From Bacteroidales bacterium (GTDB lineage: Bacteria > Bacteroidota > Bacteroidia > Bacteroidales > UBA932): a DNA stretch of 9,600 nucleotides. A program made the position numbers and the translations under genes. The notes beneath the pieces were generated by a model. It had not been told where the DNA came from, ran no database searches, and worked only from the letters and a program-made list of their open reading frames with translations. Location of the stretch: assembly GCA_009784635.1 (NCBI GenBank), contig WRBG01000067.1, positions 1 to 9,600 on the forward strand, given 5' to 3'. The number at the start of each line of letters is the position of its first letter. Within the stretch, counting starts at the first letter, position 1. This document shows, piece after piece, positions 1 to 6,643 of this stretch.

Positions 1-1412
1 AGGGCGGCGGTGCCGGAGCCTGAGGTGCCCATCCCAACACCTCCCGCCACGCCGCCGACATACCAATTGCCGCTGATATTGCCCGTAGCATAGCTGTTGC
101 TTATGCTGCTGCTCATGCTGAGGTTGGTGCCAATAAATCCCGCCACACCGCCGACATAGTCACGGCCGCTGACATTGCCCGTAACATAGCAGTTGCTTAT
201 GGTGCTGTTACGCATATACCCCGCCACGCCGCCGGTAAAATTATTGCCGGTAACGCCGCCTGCGGCAATTTCTACGCCAAGGTTTTGAATACTACTGTTT
301 TGTATCCAGCCAAAGAGTCCCGTATCGTCTGTGGTACGATTGATATAAAGTCCCGATACCTTAAAGCCGTCGCCATCAAAGTGTCCGCGGAACGGACGTT
401 CGATGGTGTTGTCGCCTATGGGAGTCCATTCTGCGCCGCCTAAATCAATATCGGCAATAAGTTTGTAGTATAAGCCCGCCGGCTCGGTACCCGAAGTTGC
501 GTTTACCCTTGTGCCCAACGCTTCTAATTCGGCGGCGTTCACTATTTCTACAGGCGCTGTGTTAAAAATGCCATCACCGTTCAAACGCACATAGAGGGTG
601 GTGGTGGCGGTAACAGGAAATACAGCCTTGGTTCCGTTAGGGTTATCGGTTGTGTACCAGCCTGTAATGACACGATTGGCATGGAGCGTTATCAGCGCGT
701 CAAGTTCCGCTTGGCTAATGTCGGAGGTTGAAGTAACCGTGGCAGGAGTGTCAAGGGAGCCGTAAAGAGTTACGGTCATAATGACTGCCGTTACGGTTAT
801 GGTTTCTACTCCAACTATGGTAATCACCAAATTTCCTGTAACATTGGATATCTCGAACTCGCCGGTAGCGTTGTCATAATCGTATTCCACTCCCTCTGTG
901 AGGAGGACTCCGCCCATGGTTACGGTAATGGAAGCGGGCAGTTGGTAGCCTGTGCCTGCGGTAAAAACAGTGGAATAGGCTTCGCCTTGGAGCGCGGCGG
1001 CGGCTGGGTTACTGCGGGTTACGCCTGTAAGACTATAGGTTACGGTATAAACCTCTTGCGCGCTTTGCGTTATTGTCATCCTAACCCTGTCGCCGTTGGC
1101 GGCCATAAAGGTGATGACAGCCGAGCGGGGGTCTGCGCCCGGAGGGTTCTCTTGGGTCGCTTTCAAGCTGACCGGCCCGCCAAAGTCGCCGCGGTCCGGC
1201 TCGGCAATAAGCCAGTCGGGAAGGTCGGTAATCGTCCAAGCCATGGGGCAGTTCACGACAAGGTCTTGCGAGGCGCCTATGAATCCGCCAATGGTAAGGG
1301 CGCTGGGATTCGTAGAAATTACGCCGGGCCCACAGCAGTCAAAGTCTTTGCAGCCCAACATTAAAGCTCCCGATACAACCATCAGGAGGAGGAGGATGGT
1401 TCTTTTCATCAT
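1..1412 (-). CDS. Surface lipoprotein with BACON-like, InlB-B-like and GLUG-type repeats (partial, 3' end missing)
   Basis: The minus-strand frame starts at a double ATG (1412 and 1409) and stays open to the left edge, giving 470 codons without a stop. Residues 1-22 form a lipoprotein signal (MMKR, hydrophobic stretch, lipobox LMLGC with Cys22). Residues about 33-120 look like a BACON domain, with the pattern ALTIGGFIGA...WTITDLPDWL and ending VRMTITQSAQ. Residues 121-210 resemble the beta-domain repeats of surface proteins (YTVTYSLTGV...VTGNLVITIVG). Residues 211-280 resemble an InlB-B / Listeria-Bacteroides repeat (GWYTTDNPNG...TTTLYVRLNG). From about 290 comes a GLUG-type beta-helix region (YVGGVAGF, NCYVTGNVSG, NSYATGNISG). 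The protein is probably anchored in the outer membrane and binds a carbohydrate or another surface; its exact role is unknown. It has no clear Shine-Dalgarno but sits about 33 bases downstream of a TATCTTTG promoter element. The C-terminus lies outside the window. Confidence 0.85.
   Translation of the reverse strand, partial: MMKRTILLLLMVVSGALMLGCKDFDCCGPGVISTNPSALTIGGFIGASQDLVVNCPMAWTITDLPDWLIAEPDRGDFGGPVSLKATQENPPGADPRSAVITFMAANGDRVRMTITQSAQEVYTVTYSLTGVTRSNPAAAALQGEAYSTVFTAGTGYQLPASITVTMGGVLLTEGVEYDYDNATGEFEISNVTGNLVITIVGVETITVTAVIMTVTLYGSLDTPATVTSTSDISQAELDALITLHANRVITGWYTTDNPNGTKAVFPVTATTTLYVRLNGDGIFNTAPVEIVNAAELEALGTRVNATSGTEPAGLYYKLIADIDLGGAEWTPIGDNTIERPFRGHFDGDGFKVSGLYINRTTDDTGLFGWIQNSSIQNLGVEIAAGGVTGNNFTGGVAGYMRNSTISNCYVTGNVSGRDYVGGVAGFIGTNLSMSSSISNSYATGNISGNWYVGGVAGGVGMGTSGSGTAA
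43..201. repeat. 96-base-period direct repeat encoding GLUG-type units
   Basis: Positions 43-105 and 139-201 are 63-base direct copies offset by 96 bases; I count about nine mismatches by eye. A third, more degenerate copy begins near 219. On the minus strand they encode the alternating motifs NxYxTGNxSG and YVGGVAG, so the repeat is protein-coding and reflects the repeated beta-helix rungs of the lipoprotein. The period is divisible by three, so gain or loss of a unit would keep the frame. Confidence 0.75.
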
Positions 1413-1445
1413 AATGAATTTTAAGTATTGCACATATTAAGGGCG

Positions 1446-1453
1446 CAAAGATA
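1446..1453 (-). promoter_or_regulatory. Bacteroidota-type -7 element for the GLUG lipoprotein
   Basis: On the minus strand the sequence reads TATCTTTG followed by C, a full match to the Bacteroidota -7 consensus TAnnTTTG. Twenty bases further upstream is TTAG (plus 1474-1477), a 3-of-4 match to the -33 TTTG. Transcription would begin near 1438, giving a leader of about 25 bases before the ATG at 1412. Confidence 0.55.
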
Positions 1454-1465
1454 TAGAAAATGTTG

Positions 1466-1473
1466 TACATTTG
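1466..1473 (+). promoter_or_regulatory. Bacteroidota-type -7 element for the hydrolase-ispG unit
   Basis: TACATTTG followed by C matches TAnnTTTG exactly, 60 bases before the ATG at 1534. I see no TTTG at the expected -33 spacing, so the promoter may be weak or helped by a regulator. It faces away from the minus-strand promoter at 1446-1453, and the two share about 30 bases. Confidence 0.45.
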
Positions 1474-1533
1474 CTAAAATTTTGTATAAATGATACTAAC
1501 AATCGAAACTGAAAAAACTATGGAAATAATCAG

Positions 1534-2748
1534 ATGAAATATATTGACACATACAAATTACTAAAAAACAAAATCAACTATACCGGAGACCAAATCGTCA
1601 TCCCGGACGTTATGGAGATACGCAATTGTTCCTTTACGTCCAACAATTGCTACACCCTTCCTAATGATTCATCCGACGACGAGGTATATGGCTACGACCG
1701 AACATGCGAAACGGGCATCATGCACGAGATGCTCTATATCCACGATGCGGATGTCAAGGACAATGTCTCGTTCAGATACCATCTTTTTTCTCCGGTCGGC
1801 GCCCAAAAAGCCAAAAAAATCATACTGCTGTTCCATGGATTTAATGAGAAGCATTGGCACAAATACCTGCCTTGGGCAAAGTACATCATGGATGCAACGG
1901 GCGCAACGGTGGTATTGTTTCCCATTGCCTTCCACATGAACCGCGCCCCGCAGGAGTGGAGCGACATGCGGCTGATGCACAAGGTGAGCAACCGGCGCAG
2001 GGAGCTGTTCCCCGACATTATCCACTCTACCCTGTCCAATGCAGCCATAAGCACACGTATGCACGCAAAGCCTCAACGCTTTATATGGTCGGGGATGCAA
2101 TCGTATTACGATGTGATACAGTTTATGGACCAATACAAGTCGGGGCGGCACCCATATATTGCTCCGGACGCCGAGGTTGATATATTCGCCTACTCCATAG
2201 GCGCATTTTTGGCAGAAATATTGATTATGACCAACCACCGGCGCTATTTTGACGCATCAAAGTTGGCGCTGTTTTGCGGAGGCCCCGTGTTCAACCGCCT
2301 GTCGCCGGTATCCAAATTCATACTCGACAGCGAGGCAAACGTAGCCCTCTACTCCTATATTATCGAACACCTTGACAGCCATTTGAAAAAAGACGAGAAG
2401 CTGAGGCATTATTTGTGTGAACGGCCCGAAGGCATTAGTTTTCGCAGTATGTTGAACTATGGCGCCATGAGCGATTTGAGGGAAGAACGGCTGCGCAATA
2501 TAAGCGACAGGCTGTTGGCAATCGGCCTAAAACAGGATACGGTAGTGCCGCCATACGAAATGGCCAACACATTGCAGGGAAAATACAGGGATATACCCGT
2601 GAGGGTAGATATCTACGATTTCCCCTATGCCTACAAACACGAAGACCCGTTTCCCGTTTTGGAAAAGATAAGCGATGAAGTAGACGCCGGCTTTAGGCTC
2701 GTTTTTGAGCCGATAGGCAGGTTTTTGTCAGGCGGCTGCGGGTTATGA
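1534..2748 (+). CDS. Alpha/beta-hydrolase fold protein (DUF6051-like)
   Basis: This is a 404-residue cytoplasmic protein with no signal peptide and the plan of an alpha/beta hydrolase. A strand leads to the oxyanion motif LLFHGF (98-103). The nucleophile elbow is FAYSIGA (218-224) with Ser221; its first position is Ala, giving A-x-S-x-G instead of G-x-S-x-G. A likely acid is Asp335 in LKQDTVVPP, and a likely histidine is His369 in YKHEDPF. Spacing and order suit a Ser-Asp-His triad. The long N-terminal part (1-90) and the inserted segment around 135-210 are not typical of small esterases. It resembles a Bacteroidota family I remember as DUF6051; the substrate is unknown. No Shine-Dalgarno precedes the ATG. 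Its stop TGA overlaps the ispG start as ATGA, implying translational coupling, although no link with isoprenoid synthesis is known to me. Confidence 0.8.
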   Translation: MKYIDTYKLLKNKINYTGDQIVIPDVMEIRNCSFTSNNCYTLPNDSSDDEVYGYDRTCETGIMHEMLYIHDADVKDNVSFRYHLFSPVGAQKAKKIILLFHGFNEKHWHKYLPWAKYIMDATGATVVLFPIAFHMNRAPQEWSDMRLMHKVSNRRRELFPDIIHSTLSNAAISTRMHAKPQRFIWSGMQSYYDVIQFMDQYKSGRHPYIAPDAEVDIFAYSIGAFLAEILIMTNHRRYFDASKLALFCGGPVFNRLSPVSKFILDSEANVALYSYIIEHLDSHLKKDEKLRHYLCERPEGISFRSMLNYGAMSDLREERLRNISDRLLAIGLKQDTVVPPYEMANTLQGKYRDIPVRVDIYDFPYAYKHEDPFPVLEKISDEVDAGFRLVFEPIGRFLSGGCGL

Positions 2749-4142
2749 GGCGCCAAACCAATCCCGTACATATAGGCAATCTGACCATTGGAGGGACGGC
2801 GCCGGTTGCGGTACAGACCATGTGCAATACGGCCACACAGGACGTGGAGGCTTCTTTGGCGCAATGTCTGCGCCTGCATGATGCCGGCGCAGACGTGATT
2901 CGGCTTAGTACGCAGGGCATTAAAGAAGTGGAGGCTTTGTCTCTAATCAAGAGCCGGCTGCGTGCGCAGGGCATCCGGACGCCGCTTGTTGCAGACGTCC
3001 ACTTCTCGCCTCAAGTTGCGGCGGCTGCGGCTGCCGTTGCCGACAAGCTGCGCATTAATCCCGGCAACTTTGCGCCCAATGCGGCAGAAGGGAGAGCCTC
3101 GTTTATAAACTTATTGGAATTATGCCGGCAACACCGCACTGCCCTGCGGATAGGCGTCAACCACGGCTCTTTGGGCGCGGACGCCCTCTCCCGTTTTGGC
3201 AACACGCCGCAAGGGATGTCGTACTTGGCCATGCAGTGGCTGACAATGTGTAAAGAGGCTGATTTTGACCAAGTAGTGGTATCTATGAAGTCGAGCAACA
3301 CCGGAGTAATGGCGGCCGCCTACCGCCAATTGGTCGCCGATATGGATGCCCAAGGCATGACCTATCCCCTCCACCTTGGCGTTACCGAGGCGGGAAACGG
3401 ACGCGAAGGACGCATGAAAGCGGCAGTCGCCATGGCCGCCCTGCTCCATCAAGGATTGGGCGACACCATTCGGGTCTCTCTAACAGAACCGCCCGAAAAC
3501 GAAATTCCGGTGGGGAGGGCCATCGTGGATTATGTACAAAATCATCCCCTCCCCCGCCCCGCCTCTCCCGCCCTGTTTTCTTACCGGCTCCCCTCTATGG
3601 AAGCCCTTACCATTGCCGCCGCCTGCGAGATTGGGCCGCTTTTGTTGGACCAAAAGATTTCTGATGTTGTCATTGACGCCGAAATCAAGGGGAAAAAACT
3701 TCATGCGTTTGAAGTAGAAGATTTTATTGCCGACCTGCTTCAAGCTGCCCGCCGGCGTTTCTCTAAGCCCGAATATATTGCCTGCCCCGGATGCGGCCGC
3801 ACCCTCTTTGACTTGGAAAAGACGCTCGCCGAGGTGAAGGCGCATACCGCCCACCTCAAAGGGCTTTCGATTGCCGTCATGGGCTGCATCGTGAACGGCC
3901 CGGGGGAAATGGCGGACGCCCACTACGGCTATGTGGGCGCGGGAAAGGGGAAAGTAACGCTTTATCGCGGAAAAGAGCCCGTCCTTCACGCCATCCCACA
4001 GGAGGAGGCGGTGGCGGCTTTGCTGCGGTTGATTCAAGAAGACCTTGGGTCGGACAAAGCGGTTTGCGCCATGTTCTCTATGAGGCCGGCGGGAGAAAGT
4101 TTTCCGTCAAAGACGAACAATCCGTCCGGTACAACGGTATAG
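2745..4142 (+). CDS. ispG: 4-hydroxy-3-methylbut-2-en-1-yl diphosphate synthase (IspG/GcpE), short-insert form with abnormal C-terminus
   Basis: This enzyme converts MEcPP to HMBPP, the penultimate step of the MEP isoprenoid pathway, using a [4Fe-4S] cluster in the cytoplasm. Residues 1-260 form the TIM barrel, with family motifs at PVAVQTMCNT, GADVIRLSTQG, LVADVHF, KLRINPGNF, RIGVNHGSL, LHLGVTEAG and DTIRVSLTEPP. The cluster domain has Cys347 and Cys350 (CPGCGRTLFDL), Cys381 and Glu388 (GCIVNGPGE), so all ligands are present. Between the two domains are about 70 residues more than in the E. coli enzyme. They end in a stretch like the end of the Bacteroidota extra (A*) domain (FIADLLQAARRR), yet are far short of the roughly 600-residue enzymes usual there. 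The last 29 residues (about 437-465) are not IspG-like; they are the antisense reading of a truncated hotdog gene. The ATG overlaps the upstream stop. The enzyme is probably still active, since the cluster domain is complete. Confidence 0.95.
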   Translation: MRRQTNPVHIGNLTIGGTAPVAVQTMCNTATQDVEASLAQCLRLHDAGADVIRLSTQGIKEVEALSLIKSRLRAQGIRTPLVADVHFSPQVAAAAAAVADKLRINPGNFAPNAAEGRASFINLLELCRQHRTALRIGVNHGSLGADALSRFGNTPQGMSYLAMQWLTMCKEADFDQVVVSMKSSNTGVMAAAYRQLVADMDAQGMTYPLHLGVTEAGNGREGRMKAAVAMAALLHQGLGDTIRVSLTEPPENEIPVGRAIVDYVQNHPLPRPASPALFSYRLPSMEALTIAAACEIGPLLLDQKISDVVIDAEIKGKKLHAFEVEDFIADLLQAARRRFSKPEYIACPGCGRTLFDLEKTLAEVKAHTAHLKGLSIAVMGCIVNGPGEMADAHYGYVGAGKGKVTLYRGKEPVLHAIPQEEAVAALLRLIQEDLGSDKAVCAMFSMRPAGESFPSKTNNPSGTTV

Positions 4143-4243
4143 GAGGTTTGGGCGTGCCCATAGTCGCAACAGAGCAAAGCATCTACCACCACCATGGGCG
4201 GACGCTGCGGAATAAGGGTTTCTATTTTGTTGTTGTTGTTCAT
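4034..4243 (-). pseudogene. Truncated hotdog-fold 3-hydroxyacyl-ACP dehydratase-like protein
   Basis: This is a 69-residue frame whose first 63 residues look like the start of a hotdog-fold acyl-ACP dehydratase-like protein (FabA/FabZ or ApeP-type). The motifs are LIPQRPPMVVVDALL (10-24), a strand pair around 30-46, and DGKLSPAGLIENMAQTA (46-62), which enters the central hotdog helix. Such proteins are normally about 140 residues; here similarity stops at about residue 63 (near 4055), and the remaining codons are antisense of the ispG 3' end before a stop. Half the fold is therefore missing and function is unlikely. The ATG overlaps the stop of the ABC ATPase gene (ATGA), showing it was the last gene of that operon. 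Intact relatives act in fatty-acid-like or aryl-polyene synthesis; that role for this copy is inference. Confidence 0.7.
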
Positions 4244-4893
4244 TTCAAATATCCATATTCTTTCAGCTTGTTCATATCGTCGATTTTATAACTCGCGCAG
4301 TCCTTGATTACATACAGGTTATCGCTGAGTTCGGTAATATAACGGTACATGTGGTCTGTGAGGATAATGCCTTTTTTCTCTTTCTCCTGCTTCAGTATCT
4401 CCATAAAGACCTCTATGTTTTTGGGGGACAAATGAGAAAACGGCTCGTCTAAAAGACAAAATTTAGCGTTGCTCTTTAAAATCAAAAATGTTTCAACTAT
4501 TCTGAGGTTTCCTCCCGAAAGTTCTTTTACCCTTGCATGCGGCCATGCCCGAAATTCATGGAATAAGTTACAAAACTCGGCGTAGTCTATATGGAAATAT
4601 TTGAATACTTGGGCAACTTTTATATGTTTGGGCAAACAATTGAATTGAGGCAACATGCTCATGTCGCCGACCTTCCTGTGATTTCCCAATAATACGCTGC
4701 CATTTATTCTTACCGATTTTTCATGGGTCGGGATTTCTCCAAAAATCAATTTTAACAGACAGGTTTTTCCACAGCCGTTCCGGCCAAGGATTCCGGTAAT
4801 TTTTCCTGTTTCCGATTGAATATATATGTTGTTCAGAACGGTTCTTTGGCCAAACTTTAGCTGTACGCTGTCTATCTCAAGTAAATTTCCCAT
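4240..4893 (-). CDS. ABC transporter ATP-binding protein
   Basis: A complete 217-residue nucleotide-binding subunit. Visible motifs: Walker A GRNGCGKT (37-44), Q-loop Gln83 in MLPQF, signature LSGGN (125-129, with Asn in place of the usual Gln), Walker B FCLLDEP (145-151, with Asp149 and catalytic Glu150), a degenerate D-loop SHLSPK, and the switch histidine His181 in LTDH. It should hydrolyse ATP and drive a membrane partner. The likely partner is the 3-TM protein just upstream, with which it overlaps by 17 bases. It resembles small Bacteroidota ATPases I remember beside a roughly 100-residue membrane protein; the substrate is unknown. The gene is AT-rich compared with ispG: I counted 23 and 24 GC in the 60-base rows at 4261 and 4381, against 37 in the row at 3841. 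This could reflect transfer or relaxed constraint. Confidence 0.9.
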   Translation of the reverse strand: MGNLLEIDSVQLKFGQRTVLNNIYIQSETGKITGILGRNGCGKTCLLKLIFGEIPTHEKSVRINGSVLLGNHRKVGDMSMLPQFNCLPKHIKVAQVFKYFHIDYAEFCNLFHEFRAWPHARVKELSGGNLRIVETFLILKSNAKFCLLDEPFSHLSPKNIEVFMEILKQEKEKKGIILTDHMYRYITELSDNLYVIKDCASYKIDDMNKLKEYGYLK

Positions 4894-5188
4894 GCAGGCT
4901 TAACCCGATTATGATTACAATAAAATATATGGCCAAATCCAACGAGATGGAGCATATCCACAACGCTCTTTTGCCGATGCCCAAATTTTTATAAAAATAG
5001 AACTCCTTTGATTTGTGCGTTTTTATGTAGTAAAACAGCAAGAAAAGAGTGATGAGTTTACACCAAAAGAGGGGAAAAAATGCAGAAATCCCGCTGCGGA
5101 GAAAGATGCAGGCACACGCCAAAGAAATCAATATGGAAACAAAACAAAACGATTTGTAAAGCGTGAGATATAATTTAATGGTGTTCAC
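4877..5188 (-). CDS. Small 3-TM membrane protein, probable partner of the ABC ATPase
   Basis: A 103-residue protein starting at GTG (5188), 15 bases after the nfeD stop, with a weak AGG close to the start; no better in-frame ATG is nearby. Three hydrophobic spans are visible: about 13-30, 35-54 and 77-97. The loop between spans 2 and 3 (55-76) is rich in Lys and contains EFYFYKNLGIGKRALW, so it should face the cytoplasm. This segment recalls the coupling region of some ABC permeases (a glutamate, then an L-G-x-x-K/R turn before a membrane helix), which is inference. The 17-base overlap with the ATPase gene supports a complex. The gene is very AT-rich (16 GC in the 60-base row at 4981). It is much smaller than a normal permease, so it would have to oligomerise, or it may regulate or anchor the ATPase instead of forming a channel. 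Confidence 0.75.
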   Translation of the reverse strand: MNTIKLYLTLYKSFCFVSILISLACACIFLRSGISAFFPLFWCKLITLFLLFYYIKTHKSKEFYFYKNLGIGKRALWICSISLDLAIYFIVIIIGLSLHGKFT

Positions 5189-5203
5189 CCTGTCTGCCTG
5201 CTT

Positions 5204-6568
5204 TCAATCCGCCTCGCAATACAACCTCCCTCCCTCTATACGCACAATACGGACTTCCGTCCCTTTAGAAATCATGCCGTATTCTGCGCTGGCTTCATAT
5301 AGTTTGTTATCTATAAGCACTTTGCCCGAAGGTTTTAAGTCGGAAAAAACTACGGCCCTGCGTCCTTCTAACGAGGATTCCTCGACCTTTACCCCCACAA
5401 ATCCCTGTTCGCCGTCCAAGGCTGTACGCAACGCAATGGCGTTGAACAAACGGGTAGGATACATTTTGTGTACCAACAGCAGCAGGGAACCCAAAGAAAA
5501 GAAGCCCGAAACGACCACCACCGAAACAGGCTTAACCACCAACGCCCAATTAAAAGGCCCCGCGAATCGGAATATACTGTTGTCTATCATGGCCATTACC
5601 AAACCTCCGGCAAAAAGAATGATGCCCAATATGCCCAGAACGCCAAAGCCGGGCGTTACAAAGATTTCCACAAAAATAAGGGCTAAACCCGCCAATACAA
5701 TGAGCAGCTCCCAATATTCGGCCATACCCTCTAAGTACAGGGGGGAAAAATACAGTACGGCGGCAGTGGCTGCGGCAATCAGCGGAAAACCGACTCCCGG
5801 CGTTTGCAGTTCAAAATAAATGCCCCCAATAATCACCATCAATAATAATCCTTGTATCATGGGCAGCAGGAAAAAGCCGATAATCCGGTCTAAAGCGGTC
5901 GGCTTGTATTCCTCAAAACGATATTCTTTGACCCCCAGCATGGCAATTACTTCTCCAACACTTTGCGCCTTTCCCTCGCAATAGTCGTGGGCCATAGCTT
6001 CTTCGGTGGTAACGTTAAGTACGCCGGCGCTGTCCTTGCCCACCATCGCCTCTGCAATCGCCGGGTCGCGACGCCATACCTCTACCGTATCGCCGTTCCG
6101 CACTACCTTCTTTTTGCCTTGAGCCTCGGCGGTAGCCCGCATCATAGAGCGCATAAACGACTGGTATTTGTCCGACATCGTCTTTCCGCTCCCATCCACC
6201 ACCGTGGCCGAACCAAAAGTGGCTCCCGCGCTCATGTAAATACTGTCGCAGGCAATGGAAATCAAGGCTCCGGCAGAAGCTGCCTGATTGTCTATGAAGG
6301 CAATGACCGGAACCTTCTGATGAAGAATGGCGGTACGCATACTGTCGGCGGCGTCAAGGGCGCCCCCATAGGTGTTAATCTGCAAAATGATATAATCGGC
6401 ATTACGCTCATTCGCTTGTTTAAGTCCCTTAACCAAAGTTCGTTTAGACGCTTGATGAATCTCCTGCCTAATGGCGATTTTATAGATTAACGGAAGCTCT
6501 TCTCCCCTGCAAAACTCCGTCCCTCCCAACAGGAACACCGGAATCAGTAATAACACAAGCTTTTTCAT
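5204..6568 (-). CDS. nfeD: NfeD family membrane-bound ClpP-class serine protease
   Basis: A full-length (long-form) NfeD of 454 residues. Residues 1-22 form a cleavable signal peptide. Residues 25-215 are a ClpP/SppA-like protease domain, with the substrate-strand motif NTYGGALDAADS (65-76), the catalytic serine in NQAASAGALI (Ser98), and Lys134 as likely general base (MSDKYQSF), matching the Ser/Lys dyad known for this family. Residues about 228-366 hold several membrane helices, including LTPGFGVLG-type turns at TPGVGF and TPGFGVLGILG. Residues 380-450 form the C-terminal OB-fold NfeD domain. The protein acts at the inner membrane and is thought to cleave membrane proteins such as stomatins. 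In many genomes an SPFH/flotillin gene follows; here it is instead followed by the 3-TM protein and ABC ATPase. AGGAA lies directly before the ATG. Transcription probably starts from its own promoter at 6644-6675. Confidence 0.93.
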   Translation of the reverse strand: MKKLVLLLIPVFLLGGTEFCRGEELPLIYKIAIRQEIHQASKRTLVKGLKQANERNADYIILQINTYGGALDAADSMRTAILHQKVPVIAFIDNQAASAGALISIACDSIYMSAGATFGSATVVDGSGKTMSDKYQSFMRSMMRATAEAQGKKKVVRNGDTVEVWRRDPAIAEAMVGKDSAGVLNVTTEEAMAHDYCEGKAQSVGEVIAMLGVKEYRFEEYKPTALDRIIGFFLLPMIQGLLLMVIIGGIYFELQTPGVGFPLIAAATAAVLYFSPLYLEGMAEYWELLIVLAGLALIFVEIFVTPGFGVLGILGIILFAGGLVMAMIDNSIFRFAGPFNWALVVKPVSVVVVSGFFSLGSLLLLVHKMYPTRLFNAIALRTALDGEQGFVGVKVEESSLEGRRAVVFSDLKPSGKVLIDNKLYEASAEYGMISKGTEVRIVRIEGGRLYCEAD

Positions 6569-6625
6569 TTCCTATATGCCTTTTTTATTCTTTATTCTAT
6601 ATTTTTGGTACCTAAAATATCGTTT

Positions 6626-6642
6626 TGCGTAGATATTACGCA
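6626..6642. promoter_or_regulatory. Inverted repeat at the presumed nfeD transcription start
   Basis: TGCGTA - GATAT - TACGCA is a perfect 6-base inverted repeat with a 5-base centre. It begins one base downstream of the nfeD -7 element and covers the expected start site near 6637. It could be an operator for a dimeric repressor or a small hairpin at the 5' end of the transcript. Which of the two cannot be told from the sequence. Confidence 0.45.
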
Positions 6643-6643
6643 G

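Noticed and set aside
43..260. CRISPR-like repeated sequence
   Set aside because: Only two good copies, 63 bases long with imperfect identity, lying in an open reading frame and encoding GLUG-type motifs; no cas genes are present.
942..1440. Plus-strand open frames of 140 and 114 residues
   Set aside because: They lie antisense to the lipoprotein's signal peptide, BACON-like and beta-domain regions, which have clear family motifs. The plus frames show no recognisable fold and have a composition expected of antisense reading.
1669..2238. Minus-strand 189-residue open frame
   Set aside because: It is antisense to the hydrolase gene, which has a full triad arrangement; no motif is seen in the antisense product.
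3480..4037. Minus-strand 185-residue open frame
   Set aside because: It is antisense to the ispG cluster domain and is unlike any family I recognise; it arises from the GC-rich codon pattern.
4064..4291. Plus-strand 75-residue open frame after ispG
   Set aside because: It overlaps the ispG tail, the hotdog remnant and the ABC gene end in antisense, with no motif or promoter.
5163..5819. Plus-strand 218-residue open frame, rich in Ser, Thr and Pro
   Set aside because: It is antisense to the NfeD membrane and OB domains, where the true protein is clear.
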